Positions 39,938-50,355 are shown, numbered from the stretch's first letter. The stretch: 64,000 nt of DNA from Flavobacterium sp. N2038 (GCF_025947185.1 NZ_CP110001.1:62001-126000); one strand, 5' to 3'. Numbers and translations: made by a program. The notes: generated from the letters alone by a model not told the origin.

Positions 39938-42172
39938 TTAATAAGTTCCGTTTTGCATTTTAGCCAGAACTTCTTTAATTTCATTTACTGTTTCCTCATC
40001 AACATTGCTGTCTAAATATTTTACTGCCAAAGTTTGTATTGCAATCGCTTTTTCTTTCTGACCGTCTTTATAATATAGTTGTGCCAATGTATCTAAATAA
40101 TAAGGATTGTTTTTGGTTACCACTAAGCTGTATTCAGACCATTTAATAGCATCTTTAATAAAGTTTGCATTTTCAGGTTTTAAAACAACAGTCCATGCTG
40201 CCGAATTACACAAATTAGAGTGATATTCTTTAAATGAATTCCATCCGTTATAAGAATAATCAGAATTTGAATCTAAAGCAGAAAACATGGTGTCTAACTT
40301 TTCGATTGGACTTACAGAAGCTAAGTTTGCATCAAAGTATATATTGAATTCTTTTAAGAAATCTGCGAATGCTCCTTCTTTATTCTCTGCTCCTTCTAAA
40401 TAAGAAAAATAATTTCGGTAGGATTCAAAATTACCTTTTCCGGCATCAATTATCTTTTTGTAAACTGAATTTACTTTGTCCTTATTAATATCTCCCGAAA
40501 TATCATCCTGAGTTACATAAAGATTTTGCTGCATAGCATTAGATACTTCAGATATCACATTTCCTACACTATGTACTTCTCCTTCTTTACCGTTGAATGC
40601 AGCACGATTGTTTTCAATTTCTTCTGAATGTTTCAGTAAATAGTCAATCGCAAGAAAATCAGTATCGTTTAAAATTTTGTCTGTATTAAATATTTGCTTT
40701 GTAAATCCTTGATTTTGGATTTCTTTCAAAATGGTTTCCACCAGATACATATTTGGTTTTGTATCTTTTTGGTGTGCTTCGATTAACTTTTTCCAGGTTT
40801 GCGCCACTTCTTTTTTATCTAAACCTAGTTTAGTTACAACAAATTCCGTTGTATTTGGATCGCTCACAGTATAATCCGGATCATAATCATAATTAGTCTC
40901 TAGAACGGAAGCCTTATTAAAAGCTGCAATTAAATCTGCATCTGTTGCTTTTTTATTTTTTAAGGTTTTATCGATTGAAATAAAAGCATCTGTTCTTAAA
41001 AGTTTACGGTAAAAATCTCCATAATAACTAAACTCGTACTGTTTATCTTCTATACTTGATTTTGAAACTGCCAATACATCTCCGTTTCCGTTTACAACAA
41101 AAGTGCTTGGATCATCCTTAATTTTATTGTTTTTTAGCCATTTTTTATCATCAGCATCCGTCAGGTAAAAATTAAAAACATCATAAAGCGGATTGTATGC
41201 ATCATACATATTGTATCCTATTTGTGTTTCCTGATCTTTTACGAAAGTATCAAATCCTGCTTTATTTTTACTGTCAACAGCAACTACTAAAAACTTTGTC
41301 TTTGCTGTTTTTGTTGCTTCGAGTGCATTTTTCAGGCTCTTTTCGATCTTTAGTTTAAAGTCATATTTAGTATAACTTGAATCAACCGTATAGTCTGCTA
41401 CTGCAGCGGCACTATCAACTGCAACAGCAGCTGCTCCAAAATCTTCATTTAACAAAGGTGCTTTTCCGGGATAAGTCCAGTTTGAAATGGTCTTATTTTC
41501 AAGAGGAAGAACTTTTGAAGCGCTATCCGGCTGAGCATCTTTTTCATTTACAAAAACTAAAGGATTTTTTCCTGAATGTTCAGAAATTTCCAACTTGTTA
41601 GTCTTTCTGTCAAAAAAACCGGCAATATTTAAATCTCCCAGAACTTCCATTTCATAACTAATTGTTACCTGAGCAACATCTTTTGGAAGTGCATATTTAC
41701 ATACATTACTCTGTCCTGTATAATCTTCATATACCAAATACAAAAAGTCTGCTTTTTCGATATCAAATTCTAAATCAGTATTTACCCAATTTGGATCTAC
41801 TTTGCCTCTTATATCAGATACATTCTGATATTGAACTTCTTCTGTTCCTTTTTGTGTACCAACATAAAAGGTATAATAGGAAGGATCTAAGAATTTAATT
41901 TTTATGTTTTTTGCTTTTTTATCTGTTGTAAAAGAAAGATTAAAATTATTCTCTGATTTTATTTTCTTAGTAAACAAAAGTGAATCTCCTTTTATCTCAT
42001 ATTCACCAGAATAAAAAACCAATTCATACTTATTATTTTCTGATAAGTTTAGTTTGATTTTTTGACCTTTATTGGTAGATAAGTAAGTTCCCTTTTCTAT
42101 TCCTTTTGTCTGAGCAAAAGAAGAAAACGTTAAACAGAAAAGCACAGAGAAACTCCAGATAATATTGCGCAT
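39938..42172 (-). CDS. Secreted protein of 744 residues with a thioredoxin-like segment and TPR-like end
   Basis: Not firmly recognised. A Sec signal peptide ends near SSFAQ (residue 20). The first part (residues 22-230) is beta-rich and reads like an envelope protein; the middle (about 260-390) has the pattern FLVVAVDSKNKAGFDTF, then KKWLKNNKIKDDPSTFVVNGNGDVLAV, as in a degenerate thioredoxin/peroxiredoxin fold without a CxxC. The end (about 690-735) is a TPR-like unit NPYYLDTLAQLYYKDGQKEK. It may be a periplasmic scaffold or stress protein; it ends 24 nt from the metK terminator. Confidence 0.7.
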   Translation of the reverse strand: MRNIIWSFSVLFCLTFSSFAQTKGIEKGTYLSTNKGQKIKLNLSENNKYELVFYSGEYEIKGDSLLFTKKIKSENNFNLSFTTDKKAKNIKIKFLDPSYYTFYVGTQKGTEEVQYQNVSDIRGKVDPNWVNTDLEFDIEKADFLYLVYEDYTGQSNVCKYALPKDVAQVTISYEMEVLGDLNIAGFFDRKTNKLEISEHSGKNPLVFVNEKDAQPDSASKVLPLENKTISNWTYPGKAPLLNEDFGAAAVAVDSAAAVADYTVDSSYTKYDFKLKIEKSLKNALEATKTAKTKFLVVAVDSKNKAGFDTFVKDQETQIGYNMYDAYNPLYDVFNFYLTDADDKKWLKNNKIKDDPSTFVVNGNGDVLAVSKSSIEDKQYEFSYYGDFYRKLLRTDAFISIDKTLKNKKATDADLIAAFNKASVLETNYDYDPDYTVSDPNTTEFVVTKLGLDKKEVAQTWKKLIEAHQKDTKPNMYLVETILKEIQNQGFTKQIFNTDKILNDTDFLAIDYLLKHSEEIENNRAAFNGKEGEVHSVGNVISEVSNAMQQNLYVTQDDISGDINKDKVNSVYKKIIDAGKGNFESYRNYFSYLEGAENKEGAFADFLKEFNIYFDANLASVSPIEKLDTMFSALDSNSDYSYNGWNSFKEYHSNLCNSAAWTVVLKPENANFIKDAIKWSEYSLVVTKNNPYYLDTLAQLYYKDGQKEKAIAIQTLAVKYLDSNVDEETVNEIKEVLAKMQNGTY

Positions 42173-42264
42173 AATTAAGTTTTTGGTTGTTAATATTCCA
42201 GCGCAAAGATATTCGATTCTTATCGAAAAAACGTATCAAAAACCCGAAAATTGTACTTAAAATA

Positions 42265-44952
42265 CTATAAATTGTATTTCATAGAAAAGATGATATATCG
42301 AGGCTGTACGGTATACTGAGACACTCTTGTAGAGAACTGTGAAAAGCTATCGTCGTTGAGATAAGTAGTGTTTAATAAATTGGTTGCTGATACTTTATAC
42401 TCCCATTTACTGTTTTTCTTTTGATAAATTAAACTGGCGCTCAAAAAATCATATTCATTATCAACCGATTTATTTCCGTTGTAATAATGATAAAATTCGT
42501 ATTCTGAAACAAAAGAAAAACTGTCCAGAAAGTAATAATCTAATCTCGCAAAAGGTTTATCTGTGTAATAGGTTGAACCACTATATTTATTAATCAAAGC
42601 ATTGTAACCCAATTCTAAATTGGGGAAGTTTTTATAATTTGTTGCTGCTTTGACGGTATAACTTTGGCTAAAACTTTCAGTCGTTGCTAAAACATTATTC
42701 TGAATATTATTAAATTTTGACCAGTTGAAAGTGGCATTTACAGATGCTTTATAATTCTTAAGAAATGAACGTCCATAATTTCCCATTCCGGTAAAAGTTT
42801 CATCTGCTAAATTTGAATTATAAGGCATTGAGGATTGATTAATTCCGTCAAAATTGGCTTTTGTTTTAATAGCATCAACTTTTTTGGTGTAAGTTGCGTT
42901 GGCAAAAATGTTCTCAAAATTGAACATATTGTATTTAAAATAACGAAGTGAATGCACTTGCGAAGTTGCATTTTCGAGGAAACGATTTCCTCTGAACAAA
43001 CTACTGTAATCTGACAATACATAACCCGCCGCAAGCTGATTTATATCGGTAAAATCATTTGATAAGGAGAAATTATACGTCAATGTCTCTGATTTTTTAA
43101 TTTGATATAAGGCAAAGAAATCCGGTAGTACTTTTGTAAAATTTTGAGAATAATTGGTTCCCAGCTGCGTATTTGTCATTGTGTACGAATGCAGACTTAT
43201 TCCCGGTGTCAAAGTAAATTTTCCTGTCAGGATTTTGTAATGAAACCCAAGAAAAGCATCATTAAAATTATAATTTACCTGATTATTATTTTCCGGAGTA
43301 TTTAAATCATTTCTATCTCCATTATCCAACATTTGAAAAATATGCGAATTAAAATCCTGATACGAATAGGTATTCCCTAAAGTAATATTGATATTACTTT
43401 TTGGCGTTACCATATAATAGTAATCCAGTTTAGCATCTAATTTATTGGTTTTCACAAATCGATCCTGATTCAGATCATTGCGATTCTGTCCTGAAATGTA
43501 ACCTGATAAATCAAATGGCTGGGTTCTTAAATTAGCATTATAAAACGGATTTTCTTCCTGATACAAATGCTGCATTTCAAAAGCAAAAATATTTTTATCA
43601 CTTTGCGTATAATACAAACTCAAATTTTGATTTATAGAAGTTGGATCTTGTTTTTTAGTCGTAAAAATAGTCTCGACTGAAGAAACATTATTTACGACTG
43701 ATTCTCTCAATAAATCTCCGTTCTCATCCTGTTTTGACAATTTGGTCAGGATATCATAATCGAACTGAAATTTGTCGTTTGGTTTATAGGTCGAGCTTAA
43801 TTTAAAAAGTCCCAGATTATTTTTCTGATGCGTTAACTCATCTCGTTTTTGCTGATCTCCGGAATCTAAAATCGTCGTTTGTGACTTAGTTTCCAAATCT
43901 GTTTTTGAAGCAGAGAGAATTCCAAAACCACTAATATTCCATGTTTTTGTAACCGAATAAGCAAAGTTTGTTGCGCCAAATTTTGTCTCGATTTCTTTAG
44001 CGCGATTGTTTCTTAAAATTGAGATTCCCAGATCATTTGATGAAACATTAAAATTGCTTCCGCCTTTTTTCATCATGTTTTTAAATCCCCCTGTGAACTT
44101 AAAATAATCCTGAGCTGTTAAAGGCAGTTCGCCAATATTATTAAAATTGGTAATCAGATTTATACTGTACTTTGGACTGTAATAAAATAATTTCGGATTA
44201 ATAATATAACGGCTGTCAAGTTCTCCAACACCAATTCCTGCTGTAATATCTCCAAACCAAAAGTTCTTTTTACCCTCCTTCAGCTTAATATTCATGGCAA
44301 CATTATCCTGATCGTTTTCAAGACCTTTTAATGCACTGACTTCATTATAGTTTCTAAGAACCTGAACTTTATCAATCGCATCGGCTGGAATATTTTTAAC
44401 GCCAAGTTTAGTGTCTCCGTCAAAAAAATCTTTTCCCTCCACCATTAATTTACTCACTTTTTTGCCTTCAACTTCAATTTCTCCATCTGCATTTACCTCA
44501 ACTCCGGGCAGCTTTTTCAAGACATCTTCGAGTTTCTTTTCAGTTCCGGATTTAAAAGAATCTGCATTATAAACAATGGTATCACCTTTTATAGAAACGG
44601 GCATTTCGCGAACAATTTCAACACCTTCAAGTTCTATTCCGCTACCATCCATGACAATATTCTGAGCTATATTTTCAGATTTAGTCAAAAGCGTAATTTC
44701 TTTCGATTTCATTCCCAGATAACTTACTTTTATCGAATACGAAGTGTTTGGCTTTAGCGTTAACTGAAACTTTCCTTTATCATTGGTAATTCCGTACGAA
44801 TCCATTGCTTTGGTTCCATTATTTACAGCCATAATATTGGCCATTTCTAACGGATTCTTTTGCTCGTCCTGAATAAATCCATCAAAACGGATACTTTGAG
44901 AAAAGCATATAGAAGTAAAAAGAAAGGCAAATACAATAAGTGTCTTATTCAT
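42265..44952 (-). CDS. Outer membrane receptor-like beta-barrel protein with carboxypeptidase regulatory domain
   Basis: The 895-residue protein starts at MNKTLIVFAFLF (signal peptide); codons upstream of it run into the spacer repeat at 44975-45003. A CarboxypepD_reg-like domain (DGFIQDEQKNPLEMANIMAV) is followed by a plug-like segment and a long beta-barrel ending in YIIFSMKYNL. It is of the TonB-dependent-like family that is often seen next to GLPGLI proteins. The GLPGLI gene is 76 nt upstream on the same strand. Ligand or role unknown. Confidence 0.82.
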   Translation of the reverse strand: MNKTLIVFAFLFTSICFSQSIRFDGFIQDEQKNPLEMANIMAVNNGTKAMDSYGITNDKGKFQLTLKPNTSYSIKVSYLGMKSKEITLLTKSENIAQNIVMDGSGIELEGVEIVREMPVSIKGDTIVYNADSFKSGTEKKLEDVLKKLPGVEVNADGEIEVEGKKVSKLMVEGKDFFDGDTKLGVKNIPADAIDKVQVLRNYNEVSALKGLENDQDNVAMNIKLKEGKKNFWFGDITAGIGVGELDSRYIINPKLFYYSPKYSINLITNFNNIGELPLTAQDYFKFTGGFKNMMKKGGSNFNVSSNDLGISILRNNRAKEIETKFGATNFAYSVTKTWNISGFGILSASKTDLETKSQTTILDSGDQQKRDELTHQKNNLGLFKLSSTYKPNDKFQFDYDILTKLSKQDENGDLLRESVVNNVSSVETIFTTKKQDPTSINQNLSLYYTQSDKNIFAFEMQHLYQEENPFYNANLRTQPFDLSGYISGQNRNDLNQDRFVKTNKLDAKLDYYYMVTPKSNINITLGNTYSYQDFNSHIFQMLDNGDRNDLNTPENNNQVNYNFNDAFLGFHYKILTGKFTLTPGISLHSYTMTNTQLGTNYSQNFTKVLPDFFALYQIKKSETLTYNFSLSNDFTDINQLAAGYVLSDYSSLFRGNRFLENATSQVHSLRYFKYNMFNFENIFANATYTKKVDAIKTKANFDGINQSSMPYNSNLADETFTGMGNYGRSFLKNYKASVNATFNWSKFNNIQNNVLATTESFSQSYTVKAATNYKNFPNLELGYNALINKYSGSTYYTDKPFARLDYYFLDSFSFVSEYEFYHYYNGNKSVDNEYDFLSASLIYQKKNSKWEYKVSATNLLNTTYLNDDSFSQFSTRVSQYTVQPRYIIFSMKYNL

Positions 44953-45028
44953 TATCAGAATATTGGAAGTTTGGACCCGAGCGATAGCGAACAGGCGAAG
45001 CAATTTGAGATTTAGATTTTTATAAATT

Positions 45029-45916
45029 TTATCTTCCCATTGGCGGTGGCCCTCCAACACGACCACGATTCATCTCTCTAAATTCTTCCATCTTTTTTAT
45101 AACGGTATCATCATAATCTTTCTGAGAGATTACTTTTCCTTTTTTAGAGGGTTTTATTTCTGCTTTATCTTTAGCATTCAAAACGATTTTCGAACATAAA
45201 ATGGTTGTTTTCCCGTCATTGATTTCTAAAATCAATCCAGGTAAACCCCAATAATTTTCCGGCCCCTGATTTACAGGGATTTCCGGTGAGTACCATGCTG
45301 TTACCGTAATTTCTTTTGGCATCTCAAAATTATCCTCAAAATTGGTTTTGGTCTCTCCGGAAGTCTTTTTTACTTCCACTTTTTTATCGTCATTATTCTT
45401 AGGTCTGAAATTTCTAAAATCGGTCTTGCTGGCTTCTTTTACTGCTGTTGCCTTATAACAATTGTAACCCCCAATTTGTTTGGTTTCAGATTCTAATTTC
45501 CAGTTTAATTTTGGCAGAGAATCAACAACCAGAAATTCTTTACCCATAAATTCTTTATCAACCGTGTACGTTTTGCTTTTTACATCTTTGTAAAATGTTC
45601 CGCCTCCACCCATAAAAGAATTCATCATAATACGCATTCCGCCTCCTTGTTGTCCCGGAGTTTCGAGCTTTTCTTCCTCTTTATAAATTGATGCTGATTT
45701 GTCAAAGTTTAGAATGAATGTTTTTTCTAACATTTTTTTCATGCGCTCTTCCATGTTCTTTTGCATTTCGGGTGTGATATCGCGATTTCCTGGTCGCATT
45801 CCATCAAACTTTGGCGCCTGAGTTTTAGACTCATAAACGGCCATTCCCTGAAAATCTTTTTGAGCCTGAACCTGAAAGAAAGCAAGAAGTAAAATTATAT
45901 AGGATAGTTTTTTCAT
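45029..45916 (-). CDS. GLPGLI family protein
   Basis: The 295-residue envelope protein has a signal peptide ending near FFQVQA and the name-giving motif YWGLPGLILEINDGKT near residue 226. The C-terminus is Gly/Pro/Arg-rich (GRVGGPPPMGR). The family is found in Bacteroidota beside receptor-like barrels, as here, and its function is unknown. The two probably form one two-gene unit. Confidence 0.9.
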   Translation of the reverse strand: MKKLSYIILLLAFFQVQAQKDFQGMAVYESKTQAPKFDGMRPGNRDITPEMQKNMEERMKKMLEKTFILNFDKSASIYKEEEKLETPGQQGGGMRIMMNSFMGGGGTFYKDVKSKTYTVDKEFMGKEFLVVDSLPKLNWKLESETKQIGGYNCYKATAVKEASKTDFRNFRPKNNDDKKVEVKKTSGETKTNFEDNFEMPKEITVTAWYSPEIPVNQGPENYWGLPGLILEINDGKTTILCSKIVLNAKDKAEIKPSKKGKVISQKDYDDTVIKKMEEFREMNRGRVGGPPPMGR

Positions 45917-46148
45917 TTTATCTGGTTTGTTTTAATGAAAAGTTTAGAAAAACTTATTCTTCAAAATTATTATTAATTTTAAGATCCTGAAAGTTAAATA
46001 TATCAATCCCAAAATGACATCGACAAAATGCTGTCTTTGTAAGACTATTGGAACTTGTAAAGGTTTAAAACTAAAAAAGCTAAATCTCTAATTTTAAGTC
46101 AGTCTTTAAACTGGATTTTGTAATTTGGCCTTTCGAAATAATAACCCA

Positions 46149-46964
46149 ATGAGAAAAAAAGTGCGCCAAATTTTATTACTGCTATATATTGCATGCTCTT
46201 TTTCAAATTTTTACGGGCAAAGCCAAAAAATAAATCCTACTCTGATTTCAAAACTTAAAACGGATGTGGATGAATTTGTGGGCTATGATTCTTTTGGCTA
46301 TAAATATCAGATACTGAACAACGTTTTTAGTAAAATAAAAGGAAGTGAGATTTTCGAATACAAAAACGTTTCTTTAGGAAACATTACTAAAGTTGATATT
46401 CAAAACCCTCTTAAAATTGTTTTATTTTATGAAGATTTTAATAGCGTTGTTTTGCTGGATAATCAACTGAATAAAATGACCGAAATTAACTTTTCGCAAA
46501 ATACAATTCCAATTGTTGTAAGCGCTATTGGCATGTCGACACAAAATCAGCTTTGGATTTACAACACACTGAATCAGCAAATTGGGCTTTTTGATTATTT
46601 AAAAAATGAATACAAAACTGTCTCTGTTCCGTTAACCGAAAGCTTTAAATATTACCAAACCGACTTTAATACTTTTTATTGGATTGATAAAAACAACCAT
46701 TGGTTCTCATGCGATATTTTCGGAAAAATCTCTAATCTTGGGAATGTATCCGATTTTGATAAAATCGAAATAATTGATTCTCAAAAGTATCTTTTTAGCA
46801 AAGCTAATTTGTTGTATATAAGTAACATTAGTAAATCGAATATGAGGACAATTTCAGAAATTGAAATTTTAGAAAAATCGTTTGACAAATTTTATTACAA
46901 AGACCAAATTTTATCTATTTTTACGGATAAAGAAATTGTAAATTATAAAATCGTAACACCGTAA
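46149..46964 (+). CDS. Secreted beta-rich protein of unknown function
   Basis: A 271-residue protein that I start at MRKKVRQILLLLYIACSF; the ORF could extend upstream to a TTG but this start gives the signal peptide (cut near FYGQ). The rest is beta-rich with regular aromatic/Asp turns, such as YDSFGYKYQ, LWIYNTLNQQIGLFDY and HWFSCDIFGKI, like a small beta-propeller. No family is recognised. Its stop overlaps the start of the deoxynucleoside kinase by 1 nt (TAATG), so the two are translated together. Confidence 0.75.
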   Translation: MRKKVRQILLLLYIACSFSNFYGQSQKINPTLISKLKTDVDEFVGYDSFGYKYQILNNVFSKIKGSEIFEYKNVSLGNITKVDIQNPLKIVLFYEDFNSVVLLDNQLNKMTEINFSQNTIPIVVSAIGMSTQNQLWIYNTLNQQIGLFDYLKNEYKTVSVPLTESFKYYQTDFNTFYWIDKNNHWFSCDIFGKISNLGNVSDFDKIEIIDSQKYLFSKANLLYISNISKSNMRTISEIEILEKSFDKFYYKDQILSIFTDKEIVNYKIVTP

Positions 46965-47578
46965 TGCACATAGCGATAGCAGGAAATATAGGCGCAGGAA
47001 AAACAACTTTAACTAAATTATTAGCTAAACATTTTAAATGGGAACCTCATTACGAAGATGTTGTTGACAATCCGTACTTAGATGATTTTTACCACCAAAT
47101 GGAACGTTGGTCGTTTAATTTACAAATTTATTTCCTTAACAGCCGTTTTCGTCAAGTGCAGCAAATTCGCGAAAGCGGAAAAAAAATCATTCAGGACAGA
47201 ACGATTTATGAGGATGCTTATATTTTTGCTCCCAATTTGTACTCAATGGGATTGATGACAAGCCGTGATTTCGAGAATTATACTTCTTTGTTTGAATTGA
47301 TGGAATCTCTTGTAAAAGCTCCGGATTTATTGATTTATTTAAGAAGTTCTATCCCGAATTTAGTGGGACAAATTCACAAACGCGGACGCGAATATGAAAA
47401 TTCAATTTCTATCGATTATTTAAGCCGTCTGAACGAAAGATATGAAGCCTGGATTCAGACTTACACAAAAGGAAAGCTATTAATTATTGACGTTGACAAT
47501 ATTAACTTTGTTGATAATCCGGAAGATTTAGGAAACATCATTAATAGAATTGATGCTGAATTAAACGGATTGTTTTAA
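46964..47578 (+). CDS. Deoxynucleoside kinase (dNK family)
   Basis: The 204-residue enzyme phosphorylates deoxynucleosides for salvage. The P-loop is IAGNIGAGKTTLTKLL at the N-terminus, then the catalytic E of HYEDVVDNPYLDDFY, the DRTIYED(A) motif near residue 88, and the lid RGREYENSISIDYL near residue 145. The size and motifs fit the deoxyguanosine/deoxyadenosine kinase branch but substrate cannot be told apart from sequence. Confidence 0.92.
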   Translation: MHIAIAGNIGAGKTTLTKLLAKHFKWEPHYEDVVDNPYLDDFYHQMERWSFNLQIYFLNSRFRQVQQIRESGKKIIQDRTIYEDAYIFAPNLYSMGLMTSRDFENYTSLFELMESLVKAPDLLIYLRSSIPNLVGQIHKRGREYENSISIDYLSRLNERYEAWIQTYTKGKLLIIDVDNINFVDNPEDLGNIINRIDAELNGLF

Positions 47579-47610
47579 ACACGAATTACACAGATTTAAA
47601 TGAAATAAAA

Positions 47611-47640
47611 AAATGCCTCTAAATAATTTTAGAGGCATTT
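47611..47640. terminator. Bidirectional terminator
   Basis: A 13-bp stem (47611-47623 with 47628-47640) with a 4-nt loop between the kinase gene and the end of the pyrophosphatase gene; A and T runs flank it. Confidence 0.85.
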
Positions 47641-47690
47641 TCTTTTGATTATCACAACAGATTTCTTAAACCTGTCAGGATAATGATTAT

Positions 47691-50243
47691 TTATTTTACA
47701 GCATCAATTTTTGCCTGAACTTCTTCTTCTGTACCTTCATAAACTTCTGTAGTCGTTTTACCATTTTCAGTTTTAGTTACAGTTCCTTTAGTTTTTCCGT
47801 CTATGTTTGTAATTTCAACACGAACAGATTTTTTCTCATATTTACTGGTATCAAAACAATCTGTTTTTTGATGCACATATTTTCCGTTTTCATCATAATG
47901 TGCCAGACATTTTGCAGTTTCTTCTGCAGAACATCCTTTTTCTTTGCACATTTTAATACATTCTTCTTTTGTCATTCCAGATATGTCACCACATTTAGAA
48001 ACTCCACTTGCATGCATCTCCATTTTAGCACAACAAGAACCTTTTTCTGTCATACCAGAAGACGAATGTCCGTCACCTAAAATTGGTGCAACAACTAATC
48101 CAATCAAACAAGTCAATTTGATCAAAATATTCATAGAAGGTCCTGAGGTATCTTTAAACGGATCCCCAACTGTATCACCGGTTACTGCAGCTTTATGTGC
48201 ATCTGAACCTTTATAAGTCATTTCACCGTTGATCATAACTCCGGCTTCAAAAGATTTCTTAGCGTTGTCCCAGGCTCCGCCGGCATTGTTTTGAAAAACA
48301 GCCCAAAGTACGCCCGAAACCGTAACACCTGCCATGTATCCGCCCAACATTTCAGCAATCAACTGATTGTTATCTGAGTAAACTAATTTTCCTAAAAGTA
48401 CAATTGCAATTGGAAAACCAATAGTTAATATTCCTGGAAGCATCATTTCGCGTAACGCAGCTTTTGTCGAAATTTCAACACATTTTCCGTATTCCGGTTT
48501 TCCGGTTCCTTCCATAATTCCCGGAATTTCCTTGAATTGGCGACGAACTTCATACACCATATCCATTGCTGCTTTCCCAACAGAATTCATCGCTAAGGCT
48601 GAAAAAACCACCGGAATCATTCCACCAACAAACAACATGGCCAAAACTGGCGCTTTGAAAATATTAATTCCGTCAATTCCTGTAAAAGTTACATAAGCCG
48701 CAAACAATGCCAAAGAAGTTAAAGCTGCTGATGCAATTGCAAATCCTTTTCCTGTTGCTGCTGTAGTATTTCCAACAGAGTCTAAAATATCTGTTCTTGT
48801 ACGAACTTCTTTTGGCAATTCGCTCATTTCAGCGATTCCTCCTGCATTATCAGAAATTGGTCCGAAAGCATCAATTGCTAATTGCATTGCAGTTGTAGCC
48901 ATCATTGCCGAAGCTGCCAGCGCCACTCCATAAAATCCAGCTAGAGCATAAGAAATCCAAATGGCGCCCGCAAACAATAATACGGTTGGGAAAGTAGAAA
49001 TCATTCCAGTTGCTAAACCTGCAATAACGTTTGTTCCCGCTCCTGTTGACGATTTTTGAACAATTGCCATAACTGGTTTTGTTCCTAATCCCGTATAATA
49101 TTCTGTTACTGATGAAATAGCTCCACCAACAACCAATCCAACTAAAGTAGCATAGAAAACACGCATAGAAGAAATTTGCTGTGATCCTTCTCCAAAAAAT
49201 TCCATTGTCATTACTTCAGGCAACATGTGCTGTACCAAGAAATAACAAGCAATTGCAGTTAAACCAATAGAAACCCAGTTCCCTATATTTAATGCTTTTT
49301 GAACCTGAGCTTCTTTAGCATTATCATCTGAAATTTTCACCAACATTGTTCCAATAATCGAAAATAAAATTCCGAAACCGGCAATTGACATCGGAAGTAA
49401 AATTGGTCCAATTCCGCCAAAAGCATCATTAATGCTTCCTCCCATATCTTTTATAACATAGTTTCCAAGAACCATTGCAGCCAAAACGGTGGCCACATAA
49501 GATCCGAATAAATCAGCTCCCATACCGGCAACATCTCCCACATTATCCCCTACGTTATCTGCAATTGTCGCAGGATTACGCGGATCATCTTCCGGAATTC
49601 CAGCTTCAACTTTACCAACTAAATCGGCTCCAACATCAGCTGCTTTAGTGTAAATTCCACCTCCAACTCTTGCAAATAATGCAATTGATTCTGCACCTAA
49701 TGAAAACCCTGCTAAAGTCTCTAAAACAACCGTCATTGTTTCGGTATCTTTCCAGACACCGCCAGATAATAAATGAAAGAATATTATAAAAAAAGCCGTT
49801 AGGCCTAAAACTGCCAATCCTGCAACACCAAGTCCCATTACAGTTCCTCCGCCAAAAGAAACTTTCAAGGCCTGCGGCAAACTTGTACGAGCTGCCTGTG
49901 TTGTTCTAACGTTTGTTTTGGTTGCGATTTTCATACCTATGTTTCCTGCATAAGCTGAAAATAATGCGCCAAATATGAATGCAATTACTATAAATAAATG
50001 TGTTTTTACTCCTGGAATAAAAGTAATCCCTGCCAAAGCTAAACTTGCAATAATTACAAAGATGGTTAATAGTTTATATTCTGCTTTTAGAAAGGCTAAG
50101 GCTCCTTCGTAAATGTAATCTGAAATCTCTTTCATCTTACCATCTCCAGCATCTTGTTTTAAAACCCAAGTCCTTTTTATTCCCATGAAAAGTAATCCTA
50201 AAATTGCCATGACAATTGGCAAGTAAATCATAAATGCATTCAT
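47691..50243 (-). CDS. hppA: Membrane-bound ion-pumping pyrophosphatase with Cys-rich C-terminal tail
   Basis: The 850-residue integral membrane protein hydrolyses pyrophosphate to pump Na+ and/or H+. Core motifs are DVGADLVGKVE (PPi/Mg site), DNVGDNVGDVAGMGADLFGS and DTVGDPFKDTSGPSMNI. The Ala in GNTTAATGKGF suggests a K+-dependent type. After about residue 720 there is a tail of about 130 residues with CCAKMEMHAS, SKCGD, EECIKMCKEKGCSAEE and TDCFDTS that is not part of the core pump. The soluble pyrophosphatase gene is just upstream. Confidence 0.95.
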   Translation of the reverse strand: MNAFMIYLPIVMAILGLLFMGIKRTWVLKQDAGDGKMKEISDYIYEGALAFLKAEYKLLTIFVIIASLALAGITFIPGVKTHLFIVIAFIFGALFSAYAGNIGMKIATKTNVRTTQAARTSLPQALKVSFGGGTVMGLGVAGLAVLGLTAFFIIFFHLLSGGVWKDTETMTVVLETLAGFSLGAESIALFARVGGGIYTKAADVGADLVGKVEAGIPEDDPRNPATIADNVGDNVGDVAGMGADLFGSYVATVLAAMVLGNYVIKDMGGSINDAFGGIGPILLPMSIAGFGILFSIIGTMLVKISDDNAKEAQVQKALNIGNWVSIGLTAIACYFLVQHMLPEVMTMEFFGEGSQQISSMRVFYATLVGLVVGGAISSVTEYYTGLGTKPVMAIVQKSSTGAGTNVIAGLATGMISTFPTVLLFAGAIWISYALAGFYGVALAASAMMATTAMQLAIDAFGPISDNAGGIAEMSELPKEVRTRTDILDSVGNTTAATGKGFAIASAALTSLALFAAYVTFTGIDGINIFKAPVLAMLFVGGMIPVVFSALAMNSVGKAAMDMVYEVRRQFKEIPGIMEGTGKPEYGKCVEISTKAALREMMLPGILTIGFPIAIVLLGKLVYSDNNQLIAEMLGGYMAGVTVSGVLWAVFQNNAGGAWDNAKKSFEAGVMINGEMTYKGSDAHKAAVTGDTVGDPFKDTSGPSMNILIKLTCLIGLVVAPILGDGHSSSGMTEKGSCCAKMEMHASGVSKCGDISGMTKEECIKMCKEKGCSAEETAKCLAHYDENGKYVHQKTDCFDTSKYEKKSVRVEITNIDGKTKGTVTKTENGKTTTEVYEGTEEEVQAKIDAVK

Positions 50244-50301
50244 AATATATTAATGGTTTTGGTTAATAGTCAATAAACTAACTAAAACGAATTTAAACAA
50301 A

Positions 50302-50331
50302 AAAGCAATACTCCTAACGGAGTATTGCTTT
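50302..50331 (-). terminator. Intrinsic terminator between ppa and hppA
   Basis: A 13-bp perfect stem (50302-50314 with 50319-50331), 4-nt loop, T-rich on the minus strand, 25 nt after the ppa stop. The hppA transcript therefore probably has its own promoter. Confidence 0.85.
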
Positions 50332-50355
50332 TTTTATAAATTATGAAGGCTAAAA

